DNA of 64,000 bases from JAJFKX01 sp965230265 (GCA_965230265.1 OZ245999.1:1-64000); one strand, 5' to 3'. Numbered from the stretch's first letter, positions 27,813 through 37,141 are shown. The notes: a model not told the origin generated them from the letters alone. Numbers and translations are program-made.

Positions 27813-28787
27813 ATGAGTGATCTTAATCAGTTATCGCTGGAAAAATTGAAGCCAGTCAGCGGTCACAAAATATTGCTGGAGGTCAATACTTCAGGCAGCA
27901 GGCCAACTGACTGGATAGCAGATAACAGACAGTACCTGGAGTCTTTAATACAGGAAAACGGTGCGCTGCTTGTGCGTGGCTTGAACATCATGAGCAGCAA
28001 ACAATTCGGGTTGGTGTTGAAAGCTTTATTTAATGAGGATTTGATCAATTACAGCTACCGATCGACACCTAGAACAGAGCTTAAGGGCAATGTCTATACA
28101 GCAACTGAGTATCACGCTGAAGAAACCATTCCACAGCATAACGAAAATGCTTATTCAAATAAGTGGCCTATGCGGATCGGGTTTTTGTGCATGCTGGCAT
28201 CAAAGGTTGGTGGTGAAACGCCATTGGCGGATAGTCGCAAGGTATACCATGCCATTGATTCTGATATTCGCGCAGAATTTGAACATAAGAAAATTATGTA
28301 TGTAAGAAATTACAGCGATATCGATTTGCCTTGGTCAGAAGTATTCCAAACAGAAGACAAATCAGTGGTTGAAGATTACTGTAATTCCAATCAAATTGAA
28401 TTTGAATGGCTGGATAAAAATGCACTGCGCACCACTCAGGTTAATAATGCAGTTGAACGTCACCCGGTAACAGGTGAGTTGGTTTGGTTTAACCAGGCAC
28501 ATTTGTTTCACGTCAGTAACTTGCATCCGGAGCTACGCGAAAGCCTATTGACTGTGCTTGGAGAAAAAAATTTACCGAGGAACAGTTATTTTGGTGATGG
28601 TTCACCGATTGAGCTGGCTAAGCTGGAACATATTCGTCAAGTTTACGCGGACTTGCAATTTAGTTTTCCCTGGCAAAAAAATGACTTGGTACTGCTTGAT
28701 AATATGCTTTATACACATGGCAGAAAACCTTATTCAGGTGAAAGAAAAATACTGGTTGGAATGGCTTGTCCATATGCCAGTGCTTGA
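27813..28787 (+). CDS. SyrP/TauD-type Fe(II)/2-oxoglutarate-dependent hydroxylase
   Basis: This 324-residue protein of the TauD/TfdA superfamily most resembles SyrP-like enzymes of NRPS clusters. The iron ligands are visible as HNEN (HxE-type, about residue 110) and the distal YTHGRKPYSGERKIL segment, where the His completes the facial triad and an Arg binds 2-oxoglutarate. SyrP-type enzymes hydroxylate the beta carbon of carrier-bound Asp. An Asp-like A domain occurs in module e, so beta-hydroxyaspartate is a reasonable but untested prediction. It follows the desulfurase after 79 bases, and no strong ribosome-binding site is seen. Confidence 0.88.
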   Translation: MSDLNQLSLEKLKPVSGHKILLEVNTSGSRPTDWIADNRQYLESLIQENGALLVRGLNIMSSKQFGLVLKALFNEDLINYSYRSTPRTELKGNVYTATEYHAEETIPQHNENAYSNKWPMRIGFLCMLASKVGGETPLADSRKVYHAIDSDIRAEFEHKKIMYVRNYSDIDLPWSEVFQTEDKSVVEDYCNSNQIEFEWLDKNALRTTQVNNAVERHPVTGELVWFNQAHLFHVSNLHPELRESLLTVLGEKNLPRNSYFGDGSPIELAKLEHIRQVYADLQFSFPWQKNDLVLLDNMLYTHGRKPYSGERKILVGMACPYASA

Positions 28788-28870
28788 TCAACCTGGCCAA
28801 TAATTTGCATTAGCTACAGATAAAATGGGCAGTAACGAGTTTGCTCGGGTATTGCCCAACAGGAGCAAAG

Positions 28871-29629
28871 ATGAACGATGCTACGTTGAATCCGCGTTGT
28901 TTTAGGATATATAAGAAGTTACCTTTTGCAGGGATAAGGCTGTTTTGCTTTCCATATGGTGGTAGCAGTCCATCTGTTTTCAGGAGCTGGCCCGGTTATT
29001 TTGCCAATAAAATTGAGCTTACCGGTGTTCTTTATCCAGGGCGTGAATCGCGTATGCTTGAGCCATTGGTTCCAGATATCAGGTTAATAGCAGAGTCCTT
29101 GCTACCTGATATTCTGCCACGTTTGAATAAGCCTTTTGCATTCTTTGGGCATAGTATGGGTGCTTTGATCGGTTACGAATTGGCCCGTTTACTAATAGAA
29201 AAACATAACTGTATTCCACAACACTTGTTTGTTTCAGGTTGCGGTGCACCTCATATACCAGATAGAGATCCAATCCATAATTTACCAGAAGACGAATTTC
29301 TCGACGAGCTGATTCGCTTGAATGGTATGCCAAAAGAAGTCCTTGAAAATGAGGAGTTGCTGGAATATGCCTTGCCAATAATCCGGGCAGATTTTACTGC
29401 ATGTGCTGATTATAGAAGCACAAGCAATACCGTCATCAGTTGCCCGATTACTGCGTATGGAGGTGATGAGGATTCACGGGTCACAGTCGAGGATCTGGCA
29501 CAGTGGGGGCGATACACACGCACCGGGTTTGAATATGAAATACTCGCAGGTGACCATTTCTTTCTTCACGATCATGAGGAGCAGATTTCATCTGCTATCG
29601 AAAAAACTTTGCTCGTTGCAAGCCAGTGA
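28871..29629 (+). CDS. Type II thioesterase
   Basis: This is a 252-residue alpha/beta hydrolase of the GrsT/SrfAD type, which removes wrong acyl groups from carrier domains. Motifs are FCFPYGGSS near the N-terminus, GHSMGAL (nucleophile Ser), SCPITAYGGDEDS (acid region) and GDHFFLHDH (catalytic His). AGGAG lies five to six bases before the ATG at 28871. An upstream TTG at 28841 gives an extension without family similarity and was not used. It lies in the same direction as the synthetases. Confidence 0.92.
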   Translation: MNDATLNPRCFRIYKKLPFAGIRLFCFPYGGSSPSVFRSWPGYFANKIELTGVLYPGRESRMLEPLVPDIRLIAESLLPDILPRLNKPFAFFGHSMGALIGYELARLLIEKHNCIPQHLFVSGCGAPHIPDRDPIHNLPEDEFLDELIRLNGMPKEVLENEELLEYALPIIRADFTACADYRSTSNTVISCPITAYGGDEDSRVTVEDLAQWGRYTRTGFEYEILAGDHFFLHDHEEQISSAIEKTLLVASQ

Positions 29630-29697
29630 GTACTGCTGTTACCCTCTTACCACCAGCGGGTAGCCACAACATTTCATTGTTGTAATACAAAACCCAT

Positions 29698-30444
29698 ATG
29701 CCAAAAACAGATTCATTGTTTTTATTGAACCTGCAGCGTAAAGAGGCAGCTTTTCAAGCTGGGCTTTGTCTATCCGGTGTTAATGGTAAGACATTAAGCC
29801 AGTCTGACAGTCATTTTCTACACACCCGTGAGCGAGAACGCTGGCGAAGCTTTAAGCATTCCAAACGCGCTAATGATTATTTGTGTGGCCGCTACTGTAC
29901 CAAGCGTGCAGTTGCAGTGCTTAATCCGGATCAATCGGCAAATCAGATTATGGTTGACTCTGGTGTATTCCACCAGCCATTGCTGGTTTGCCCGGCGGAC
30001 CCCTTGTTAAGGGCCAGTCTCAGTCATGCGCCTGAGGTGACCGCAGCTGTAGTTTTCCCGGCAGCACATCCGATGGCTGTGGATGTGGAGAGTATTGATC
30101 CTGGCAATGCACAGGAGCTGAAATCGCAGCTGACTGACTCCGAGTCGGCCATGTTGGCAAACTTGACTGTATTTTCTGAACTAGAAGTCATTACTGCCAT
30201 GTGGACCATCAAGGAAGCTTTGTCTAAAGTGCTTGGCTCTGGTTTAACGGCGCCTCTCGAGCTCTATGAGGTTTCTGATATTGAAGCCCAATCAGGCCTG
30301 TTGACAGCTCAGTTTCGCTATTTTTTGCAATATAAAGCATTGTGTTTTCGTTGGGGACACAGTATGTGTTCGCTGGTTTTGCCTGCTAGATCGCGGCTAC
30401 TTGAAGAGGCTGAACTGGTCAAAGCAGGGCAGGAAATTGCTTAA
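29698..30444 (+). CDS. 4'-phosphopantetheinyl transferase, Sfp type
   Basis: This 248-residue protein shows AVDVESID and WTIKEALSKVLGSG, the magnesium/CoA-binding signatures of Sfp-type transferases. It should convert the apo carrier domains of the synthetases to the holo form. It is the last gene of the apparent cluster, with a longer gap before the receptor gene. No clear Shine-Dalgarno precedes the ATG at 29698, so the start is only moderately sure. Confidence 0.9.
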   Translation: MPKTDSLFLLNLQRKEAAFQAGLCLSGVNGKTLSQSDSHFLHTRERERWRSFKHSKRANDYLCGRYCTKRAVAVLNPDQSANQIMVDSGVFHQPLLVCPADPLLRASLSHAPEVTAAVVFPAAHPMAVDVESIDPGNAQELKSQLTDSESAMLANLTVFSELEVITAMWTIKEALSKVLGSGLTAPLELYEVSDIEAQSGLLTAQFRYFLQYKALCFRWGHSMCSLVLPARSRLLEEAELVKAGQEIA

Positions 30445-30754
30445 AAAGCCTAACATCGAATGCTGTGCTTGGTTCACAACATTGCCCATTACTTGTATTT
30501 TCTGATCTGCAAAATGTAGCTGCTGCTTGTTAAATCTCATGGTTAGCCCTGTTTACCCAAGGGATCTGGGGGCATTGTTTATTGCAGCTTGTTACAAAAG
30601 CCCATCCCGTAACGATAATTAACAAATATTTGACAATACGGCTTTAGTTGCATACATTTAGATTACGGATTTTTAACATTTGGGAATTCGTCGTGCATTT
30701 TTATGCAATGGCTCATGGAGCAAAGCTGTACTTTATGGAAGAGAGGAACCACTA
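30445..30754 (+). promoter_or_regulatory. Intergenic region with TonB-receptor promoter
   Basis: A candidate sigma-70 promoter has TTGACA at 30630-30635, a 17-base spacer and TACATT at 30653-30658. It would leave a leader of about 90 bases before the ATG at 30755. No clear terminator after the transferase gene and no Fur-like box were recognised. The rest shows nothing else I can support. Confidence 0.5.
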
Positions 30755-33700
30755 ATGATAAAACGTAACGCATTATGGCTGTCTATAGCCATTGCATGCG
30801 GGTTGTTAGCGTCAAGTAATCTGTATGCACAGGATGCTGAGGCCGTCACTGACCAGCCCGATGAACAACTTAATGATGAACCGCTAGATGAAGATGCCGT
30901 AGGACAAGCAGGCAATAGTGATGACAGTGCTGACAGTTCCGCAGATCTTGAAAGGATTGCAGTAACAGGCTCTCTGATTCGACGCAACAATGCCGATACT
31001 CTGGAACCTTCAGTGATTATTGACGCTGAACTGCTGGAAAATCGGGGTATCAACAATATCGCAGATATTTTGAATGAAACTCCAGCGTTTGGTGCAGCAG
31101 CAGCAGCACCGGTGGCCGGTGAAGCGCTAGGCTCAATCGGTCAGAACTTTGTGGACTTTTTGGGACTGGGTTCTCAACGTACACTGACAGTGGTTAATGG
31201 GCGTCGCTTTGTTTCTGCTTCACTGCCGTCACAGCTTTTCGGTGCTGGTGCGGGGCTTGAAGTTGATTTTAATGCCTTACCAGTAGCGCTAATTGAAGAA
31301 ATTGAGACCATTAGTGTGGGTGGTTCACCAACCTATGGCACGGATGCATTGGCGGGGACCATTAACGTCAAATACCGTACAGACTTTGAAGGCTTTGAAG
31401 TCGGTGCTCAGTATGGCATTTATGATATCGGGGGCGACCCTGAAAGTGTTCAGGTGAATGCAGTATGGGGTGCCAATTTTGCTGATCGCCGCGGCAATGT
31501 GGCCATTGCAGCTGAATACAATATTCAGGATGGTCTGGACTCATTCGCACGGCCACTGTTTACCGATAACGATCCTCAGTTCCGCCTGCAAAATGGCGTT
31601 AATGAATTGTTCTTTGATCGCGATGTCGTGCTGGTTACCTTTGATGGCAACATATCGCCAGAAGGTGTTCCGTTTTCACCATTCCTGACTTTCGGTGGTG
31701 CATTCCCCGATGGTGCTGGTGCTATTGGCGGTGAGTTTTATCGCTTTAATGGCAATGGCGATGTTATAACCTGTGAACCAGGAACTGCAGACCCACAATC
31801 ACCAGCGGTATCATCGGTTGAAACCACACCAACCACACCTAACCCAACCACCTGTGGTGACGATTTCTTCGAAGCTGTGGCTCAGCGCCAGTCACCGTTG
31901 AAGCGTCTCACCCTGACTGGTATTGGTCATTACGATATTACCGATAACATTACAGCCTTTATGGAATTCAACGCGTTTAACGCGGAAGCTTCAGAGCTGC
32001 TTAACCAGGCAGGCTTTAGTACCCCGTTCTTCGGTGGTGAAAGTAATGCATTGACCTTCTCATCAACACATCCTTTGTTATCCCAGCAAGCCAGTTCTAC
32101 ACTGCAAAGTCTGGGTTTGGATACTTTTTCATTAAACCGAGCCAATCAGGACTTATTGGATGGCGGCCCAGGCTTTTCTGAAAATACCACCTTGCGTGTC
32201 GTCGCAGGCTTAAACGGTGGATTCACCTTATTTAACCGTCAGTGGGATTGGGAGGTTTACACCAACTTTGGTGAGACCGATGCTCAAACAGCGAGTTCGG
32301 ATATCAATGATGCACGTTTGATCAATGCATTGGATGCGATAGCCATTACCCAGGATGATGCAGATGCACTGAATGGTTTCAATGGTGGCAGTATTGGTCT
32401 GACTGGACCATTCCCTATTTTAGGTATTCGTGATGGCAATCTGATCACATCAACAACCGCTACGCCGCTGCAGGCTGGTGACGTTGTGTGTCAGAGTGTT
32501 CTTGACGTAGCCAATGGTGACTTAGCACCTGTTGCAGGCAGTGGTTTGACTGATGAGCAGCTGCCATTCGTCAACGGTTGTGTACCCGTTAACTTGTTCG
32601 GTGATGGTAACTCATTGCCTGAAGCGGTTGCGTTTGTACAGGGCATTGACTTTTTTGATGCAGAGATTACCCAGGAAGTGACTCAGGTAACCGTTGGTAC
32701 CGACTTGTTTGATTTACCAGCAGGTCCAGTAGGGATAGCTTTGGGTTATCAGCATCGTGAAGAGCGTGCAGAATTTGATGTCAGCACATTTGCCTCTGCA
32801 GGTTTTGGTCGTGGTGCTCCACCGCAGCCAACAGCAGGTGGTTTCAACACTGAAGAATTCTTTGGCGAAATTTTTATTCCGGTACTTTCACCGGGTGATA
32901 TTCCGTTCATTAATTCTTTGAATATCGAAGCCAAAGGTCGAATTGTTGAAAATTCACTGGCAGGTACCGATTCAACTTATACACTGGGTGGTACCTTCAC
33001 CACAATTGGTGATTTCCGGGTTGCAGGTAACTATACGCAATCTATTCGTGCGCCATCTGTATCAGAGTTGTTTGCACCAATCACACCAATTTTCAGCTTT
33101 GCTGATGACCCTTGTGACGTTGACTTCATTGGTCAGAACCCCAACCGTGCCGTTAACTGTGCCGCGGCAGGTTTCCCTGCAGACTTCCAGTCCAATGTTG
33201 CCGATGGTACTGCCCAAGGTGTGACTGGTGGTAATCCAAACCTGCAAAACGAAATTGCACGTTCGTGGACAGCAGGTCTGGCCTGGATTCCTTCATATGT
33301 TCCTGGTCTGATTATTTCGGCTGACTATATCAATATTGATATTGGTGACCGTATTGAACTGGTTGGCTTGGAGCAGGTATTGGAATCTTGTTTCGATGCC
33401 GACCCAGCTAACTTCCCGAATGCATTCTGTGATCAGGTAGTACGTGATGCCAACTTACAGGTAATTGATTTTAACGTTGGTTTTGCCAATGCAGCGTCAT
33501 CTGAGTTTGAGGCTGTCGTATTTGATGCACGTTATGACACCACCGTAGGAAGTGTGTTGAGTATTTTTGATGACAGCCTTGCTAATGCAGATTGGGGTAG
33601 CGTCAGCTGGCGTGTCAATGGTATTCGCAGAATCACCAATGACCTGACCATTTCTGGTGTTGATTCAAATCCATTTGAAATCGGAAGCTTCAATGCGCCA

Positions 33701-34027
33701 GACTGGTCATTGACCTTTGATACCAATTATCGGTTGGGTAAATTCGGATTCTTCTGGAGAACAATCTTCCAGAGTGAAATCTGTATTAATGCTGACTGTG
33801 ATGAAACAGCCAACTTTGAAGGTGAAATTATTGACAACACGGGTAACCGTTTCTTGCATAACGCAGGCGCCTTCTACGAAGTGACTGATGGTTTGGTTGC
33901 ACGTGTAACTGTCAACAACGTAGCTAACCGTCGTGGTAGTGTTGCTGATCGCGCGGCTGGCAATATTGCAACACTGAGTGAAATATTGGGTCGTCAGTAT
34001 CTGTTCAGCTTGCGGTGGAGCTTCTAA
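30755..34027 (+). CDS. TonB-dependent outer-membrane receptor
   Basis: This 1090-residue protein has a signal peptide (cut near NLYAQ), an acidic linker, a plug domain beginning IAVTGSLIRRNN with TVVNGRRF and GTDALAGTINVKY segments, and a long beta-barrel ending in LFSLRWSF with the terminal Phe typical of outer-membrane barrels. The ATG at 30755 was chosen because it starts the signal peptide and follows AGAGGA; an upstream extension to 30680 is rejected. The substrate is unknown. The plug style is common in large receptors for peptides or glycans as well as siderophores, so its position after the peptide cluster does not prove uptake of that product. It has its own promoter and terminator and is probably monocistronic. 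Confidence 0.92.
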   Translation: MIKRNALWLSIAIACGLLASSNLYAQDAEAVTDQPDEQLNDEPLDEDAVGQAGNSDDSADSSADLERIAVTGSLIRRNNADTLEPSVIIDAELLENRGINNIADILNETPAFGAAAAAPVAGEALGSIGQNFVDFLGLGSQRTLTVVNGRRFVSASLPSQLFGAGAGLEVDFNALPVALIEEIETISVGGSPTYGTDALAGTINVKYRTDFEGFEVGAQYGIYDIGGDPESVQVNAVWGANFADRRGNVAIAAEYNIQDGLDSFARPLFTDNDPQFRLQNGVNELFFDRDVVLVTFDGNISPEGVPFSPFLTFGGAFPDGAGAIGGEFYRFNGNGDVITCEPGTADPQSPAVSSVETTPTTPNPTTCGDDFFEAVAQRQSPLKRLTLTGIGHYDITDNITAFMEFNAFNAEASELLNQAGFSTPFFGGESNALTFSSTHPLLSQQASSTLQSLGLDTFSLNRANQDLLDGGPGFSENTTLRVVAGLNGGFTLFNRQWDWEVYTNFGETDAQTASSDINDARLINALDAIAITQDDADALNGFNGGSIGLTGPFPILGIRDGNLITSTTATPLQAGDVVCQSVLDVANGDLAPVAGSGLTDEQLPFVNGCVPVNLFGDGNSLPEAVAFVQGIDFFDAEITQEVTQVTVGTDLFDLPAGPVGIALGYQHREERAEFDVSTFASAGFGRGAPPQPTAGGFNTEEFFGEIFIPVLSPGDIPFINSLNIEAKGRIVENSLAGTDSTYTLGGTFTTIGDFRVAGNYTQSIRAPSVSELFAPITPIFSFADDPCDVDFIGQNPNRAVNCAAAGFPADFQSNVADGTAQGVTGGNPNLQNEIARSWTAGLAWIPSYVPGLIISADYINIDIGDRIELVGLEQVLESCFDADPANFPNAFCDQVVRDANLQVIDFNVGFANAASSEFEAVVFDARYDTTVGSVLSIFDDSLANADWGSVSWRVNGIRRITNDLTISGVDSNPFEIGSFNAPDWSLTFDTNYRLGKFGFFWRTIFQSEICINADCDETANFEGEIIDNTGNRFLHNAGAFYEVTDGLVARVTVNNVANRRGSVADRAAGNIATLSEILGRQYLFSLRWSF

Positions 34028-34050
34028 ACCGTAGCGTTGCTTAATCACAA

Positions 34051-34082
34051 AAAACCCCAGCCTTTGGCCGGGGTTTTTTTTT
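34051..34082 (+). terminator. Rho-independent terminator after the TonB receptor
   Basis: CCCC at 34055-34058 pairs with GGGG at 34070-34073, extended by GCC/GGC around a TTT loop with one mismatch. Nine T residues follow. A-rich sequence on the left could allow activity in the other direction too. Confidence 0.9.
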
Positions 34083-34162
34083 ACCCTACTTATAGTGTAC
34101 GCTTGATTCAGCATACCTGCTGGGTTGCAGTATTGACCATATGACCTACAACAAAGAGTGTT

Positions 34163-34759
34163 ATGAAATATTCAACTAGTACCTTGTCAGCCGGGATCAT
34201 CGGGCTAATTATCGGCTTGGCAGTATCTGGGCAATCATTGTATGCCCAGGAACCTAGCCTGGAAGAAGTACTAAAGTGTGATGAGATTAATGATGCGGCA
34301 GAGCGCTTGAAATGCTTTGACGCTGTTGTGGAGTTGTTAAAGGCGGCACCACCGCAGCAACCGTTAGCTGATCAAAAACCAGCAGATAGTGAACAGGACG
34401 ATACAGTTAGTCCTGTCGTACCTGAGCCACCACCACAGCCCACACCAGAGCAGTTGTTCGGCGATCCACCTCCACCCAAAGTGACCAGCAGATCAGGTGA
34501 TTCTTCACAACCTGAAAGACCTAAAGAACTGCGAGAGGTGATCAGCGGCTTAAAAAATTACTGGCGCAATAATGATAAAGATTATGTCCTGGTGCTGGAG
34601 AACGGGCAAATATGGCAAACGCTTGACGGTAGCAGGTTGAGTATTCCTTCCAATCCCGTTGATGTCAGAGTTAAAAAGAATTTTCTGGGCAGCTATATTA
34701 TGGTAGTTCGCAATAGCAAAAGGTCTGGGGTGTCAGGTAAGGTAAAACGTATCCGATAA
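34163..34759 (+). CDS. Secreted protein of unknown function with proline-rich linker
   Basis: This 198-residue protein has a signal peptide ending near SLYAQ. A short conserved-looking segment, CDEINDAAERLKCFD, contains two cysteines that may pair; this pattern recurs in several proteobacterial periplasmic proteins. A Pro/Asp-rich linker (residues about 65-125) follows, then a basic, beta-rich C-terminal domain (VLENGQIWQTLDG, SYIMVVRNSKRSG). I do not recognise a specific family or function. It lies between the receptor terminator and another secreted protein, in the same direction. Confidence 0.75.
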   Translation: MKYSTSTLSAGIIGLIIGLAVSGQSLYAQEPSLEEVLKCDEINDAAERLKCFDAVVELLKAAPPQQPLADQKPADSEQDDTVSPVVPEPPPQPTPEQLFGDPPPPKVTSRSGDSSQPERPKELREVISGLKNYWRNNDKDYVLVLENGQIWQTLDGSRLSIPSNPVDVRVKKNFLGSYIMVVRNSKRSGVSGKVKRIR

Positions 34760-34830
34760 GCTGATCTGCATGTGAATTTATCTGCTCGTAAGTGGTCTCA
34801 TATTAAATGATAGTGGACGAACAAACAGCT

Positions 34831-35526
34831 ATGAAAACCCAATTAATAATCAGATCAATCCTTGTTTCAGCAGTTTTGCTAATCGGCCAACAGGTTCTGG
34901 CTACTCAAATCAATATTGATTATGCGGCAAGCCTGGAGCGTTACTTGCCCTCAATCAACGCTAATGAGCGTGCAAGAGAGTCTGCATTTCGACAGAATAC
35001 GCTGCCGAATAATCAGGGCCGCTTCAATACATTGTTTACTTTTAACAAAGAGCGGCTGCACGGTACAGATTGGGCCGGTGAACGTCTGATTGAATCGGTG
35101 GATAATTACACCGTAGATAGTTTGTTGCGTAGTTTGGTGGAAGATAACATCAAGCGATTCACATCTGCGAAAGATATCTCTCGTATTGATATTGATGTCA
35201 GACGAATTCGTGTAGGTAACTATTCTTTACCTAGGATCGGAGCAGCGGGAACGTATGTTAAAGGTTCTGTCAGTTGGTACAACAACGATGGGCAGCTTAG
35301 TGGGCAAACAGAGCTAACAGCAAACCTCGTTAACGTGCCCGCGTTGGATAGGCCCTATACAGGTGAAAAATATGCTTTCGGTGAACCGGATAAAGAAAAT
35401 CGCGTAGGGCCGGTATTAAGTTATTTTGTACAGCAGGCGCTGCAAGACTTATTCCCCAGTGAGAGCCAGCAAATCCATGGTCCGATTTTTATCCAGTTCG
35501 CCAATAGTGTCAGTAACGGCCCATAG
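34831..35526 (+). CDS. Secreted protein of unknown function
   Basis: The 231-residue product starts at the ATG that opens a clear signal peptide (MKTQLIIRSILVSAVLL, cut near VLA-TQ). An in-frame ATG at 34807 would add eight polar residues and is less likely. The mature part is mixed alpha/beta with no cysteine and no membrane segment. I do not recognise the family. It is probably periplasmic. Confidence 0.7.
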   Translation: MKTQLIIRSILVSAVLLIGQQVLATQINIDYAASLERYLPSINANERARESAFRQNTLPNNQGRFNTLFTFNKERLHGTDWAGERLIESVDNYTVDSLLRSLVEDNIKRFTSAKDISRIDIDVRRIRVGNYSLPRIGAAGTYVKGSVSWYNNDGQLSGQTELTANLVNVPALDRPYTGEKYAFGEPDKENRVGPVLSYFVQQALQDLFPSESQQIHGPIFIQFANSVSNGP

Positions 35527-35634
35527 TAAAACTGGCTCATAAAGAATCTACCGACGTTCTGGTATGGTCAGTATGCCGTACCAGCGACGGCTTTATGGGT
35601 ATGCCTATTGCGGTATTTTCGTATTAAGTTTTAG

Positions 35635-35712
35635 TTCAGAAATAATTAAGTCCAAGTTCATAGGTGCTTTCGTAAACTAGCCCCACTCTTAATTGAAGAG
35701 ATGGAGTAAATG
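35635..35712 (+). promoter_or_regulatory. Duplicated leader, copy 1, with hairpin next to the RBS
   Basis: The region closely matches 36417-36494 upstream of the paralogous gene. Both copies contain a small hairpin, CTCTT-aattg-AAGAG (35686-35700), two bases before the GGAG ribosome-binding site. The last 30 or so bases before the coding sequence are identical in both. The conservation suggests shared expression control. I could not assign a sigma factor. Confidence 0.55.
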
Positions 35713-36279
35713 ATGAAAGCACGTATCTTATTGGTTGCAGTATTAGCATTGTTCTCAGTGACCAGTTTTGCTGGTGGCTATGGTCAAAACTATCATTTGT
35801 TGAACGCAGCTAAAGAGTTGGATCATTCTGCCCAGGCATATGCCAAGCAGGTGCATTACTACTCACAGTCACGCAAACTTAACAAGGCGGCTCGCAAGTT
35901 TGCTCGATCAACAGCTTATTTTTGTGATTTGGTAGCACGAGGTGCAGATATTTATGATTTGCATCATGCCTATCAGAAAGTACAGTCACGGTTTTATCGG
36001 CTGCATCGCCGGGCGGCCCGCAGCCAGCATGTCGGTTATGGTCATTACAGAGGGCCGGATATTTATAAGGTGAAATATGCCTTTGAAGATGTAGGCCGGA
36101 TTGTGAACCGTAAATACAATCAGTACTCGCGTCACAGTGACCATGGAGGGTACTATGATGATAGCTATGGTTATAAAAACCGTAACTACCGAGGCTATGG
36201 TAAGACACGCCAAAGCGGATCGATTCGTGGCCGAATTGGTAACCGTCGCTCAGGTCTAGCGTTTAATTTTGATTACTGA
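35713..36279 (+). CDS. Small secreted His/Tyr/Arg-rich protein, paralogue 1
   Basis: The product is 188 residues: a signal peptide (MKARILLVAVLALFSV, cut near SFA-GG), a helical middle with conserved RSTAYFCDLVARGADIYDL, PDIYKVKYAFEDVGRIV and a single Cys, then a low-complexity tail rich in His, Tyr, Gly and Arg. Two ATG codons are adjacent; the second (35713) has the better spacing to GGAG. I do not know the family. The next gene is a tandem paralogue. The composition might suit metal or nucleic-acid binding or an envelope role, but nothing in the sequence proves this. Confidence 0.75.
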   Translation: MKARILLVAVLALFSVTSFAGGYGQNYHLLNAAKELDHSAQAYAKQVHYYSQSRKLNKAARKFARSTAYFCDLVARGADIYDLHHAYQKVQSRFYRLHRRAARSQHVGYGHYRGPDIYKVKYAFEDVGRIVNRKYNQYSRHSDHGGYYDDSYGYKNRNYRGYGKTRQSGSIRGRIGNRRSGLAFNFDY

Positions 36280-36338
36280 GTTGGCTGTTTGGGCGATTCA
36301 ATAACCATGCAGGGAAATCACTCCCTCTGCAAATTACA

Positions 36339-36361
36339 GGGCAGCGAAGGCTGCCCTTTTT
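36339..36361 (+). terminator. Rho-independent terminator after paralogue 1
   Basis: GGGCAGC at 36339-36345 pairs with GCTGCCC at 36350-36356 around a GAAG loop and is followed by five T residues. The same stem recurs after the second paralogue. Confidence 0.9.
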
Positions 36362-36416
36362 GCTGTTCATTAATAACTGATATAAGCAGATATTGTGCTT
36401 TCACATTAATCCTTGA

Positions 36417-36494
36417 TTCAGAAATAATTAAGCTCGAGTTTATAGGGGCTGTTTTAAACTGGAGCCACTCTTAATTGAAGAGATGGAGTAAATG
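36417..36494 (+). promoter_or_regulatory. Duplicated leader, copy 2, with hairpin next to the RBS
   Basis: This is the counterpart of 35635-35712. The hairpin CTCTT-aattg-AAGAG is at 36468-36482, directly before GGAG. Confidence 0.55.
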
Positions 36495-37070
36495 ATGAAA
36501 GCCCGAATCTTATTGGTTGCAGTATTAGCATTATTCTCAGTGTCTGGTTTTGCCGGTGGTGGTTATGGACATAATTACCGCTTGTTGGATGCGGCAAAAA
36601 CGTTGGATCATGCGGCACAATATTATGCCAAACAAGTTGACTATTACGCACAATCACACAAATTTAATAAGGCGGCGCGCAAGTTTGCTCGGTCTACAGC
36701 TTATTTTTGTGATCTGGTAGCGCGAGGTGCTGATATTTATGACTTGCATTATGCCTATCAAAAAGCACAGTCTCGGTATGACAAGCTGCGTATATGGGCT
36801 TCCAGCTATCAGCGCGCCAGTTATGGGTACTCAAAAGTCCCCGATATCTATAAAGTCAAATATGCCTTTGAAGACGTTGGCAGGATCGTGAGCCGCAAAT
36901 ACAACCGCCATGCAGATTACAAGGATCATGACAGATATTACGGTGATGAGCATGGGCATAACAAAGGCCGCTATGGCAAGCGTGGATATGGTAAAGCAGG
37001 CCAAAGGCGAGGACTTCGTGGTCGCATTAGTAATAGACGCTCAGATTTTGCCTTTAATTTTGGTTACTAA
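36495..37070 (+). CDS. Small secreted His/Tyr/Arg-rich protein, paralogue 2
   Basis: The product is 191 residues and clearly homologous along its whole length to the preceding gene product. It has the same signal peptide, the RSTAYFCDLVARGADIYDL block, the DIYKVKYAFEDVGRIV block and a basic C-terminus ending SDFAFNFGY. The charged tail differs most, being Asp/His/Lys-rich here. The gene has its own copy of the leader and of the terminator, so the whole transcription unit was duplicated. Function unknown. Confidence 0.75.
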   Translation: MKARILLVAVLALFSVSGFAGGGYGHNYRLLDAAKTLDHAAQYYAKQVDYYAQSHKFNKAARKFARSTAYFCDLVARGADIYDLHYAYQKAQSRYDKLRIWASSYQRASYGYSKVPDIYKVKYAFEDVGRIVSRKYNRHADYKDHDRYYGDEHGHNKGRYGKRGYGKAGQRRGLRGRISNRRSDFAFNFGY

Positions 37071-37118
37071 ATTGATTGATTAACCACTCATAGAGGGTTG
37101 CTCCCTCCACAAATCACA

Positions 37119-37141
37119 GGGCAGCTTCGGCTGCCCTTTTT
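37119..37141 (+). terminator. Rho-independent terminator after paralogue 2
   Basis: GGGCAGC (37119-37125) and GCTGCCC (37130-37136) enclose a TTCG tetraloop, followed by five T residues. Confidence 0.92.

Noticed and set aside
30680..30754. N-terminal extension of the TonB receptor
   Set aside because: It precedes the signal peptide, which must be N-terminal, and the ATG at 30755 has a ribosome-binding site.
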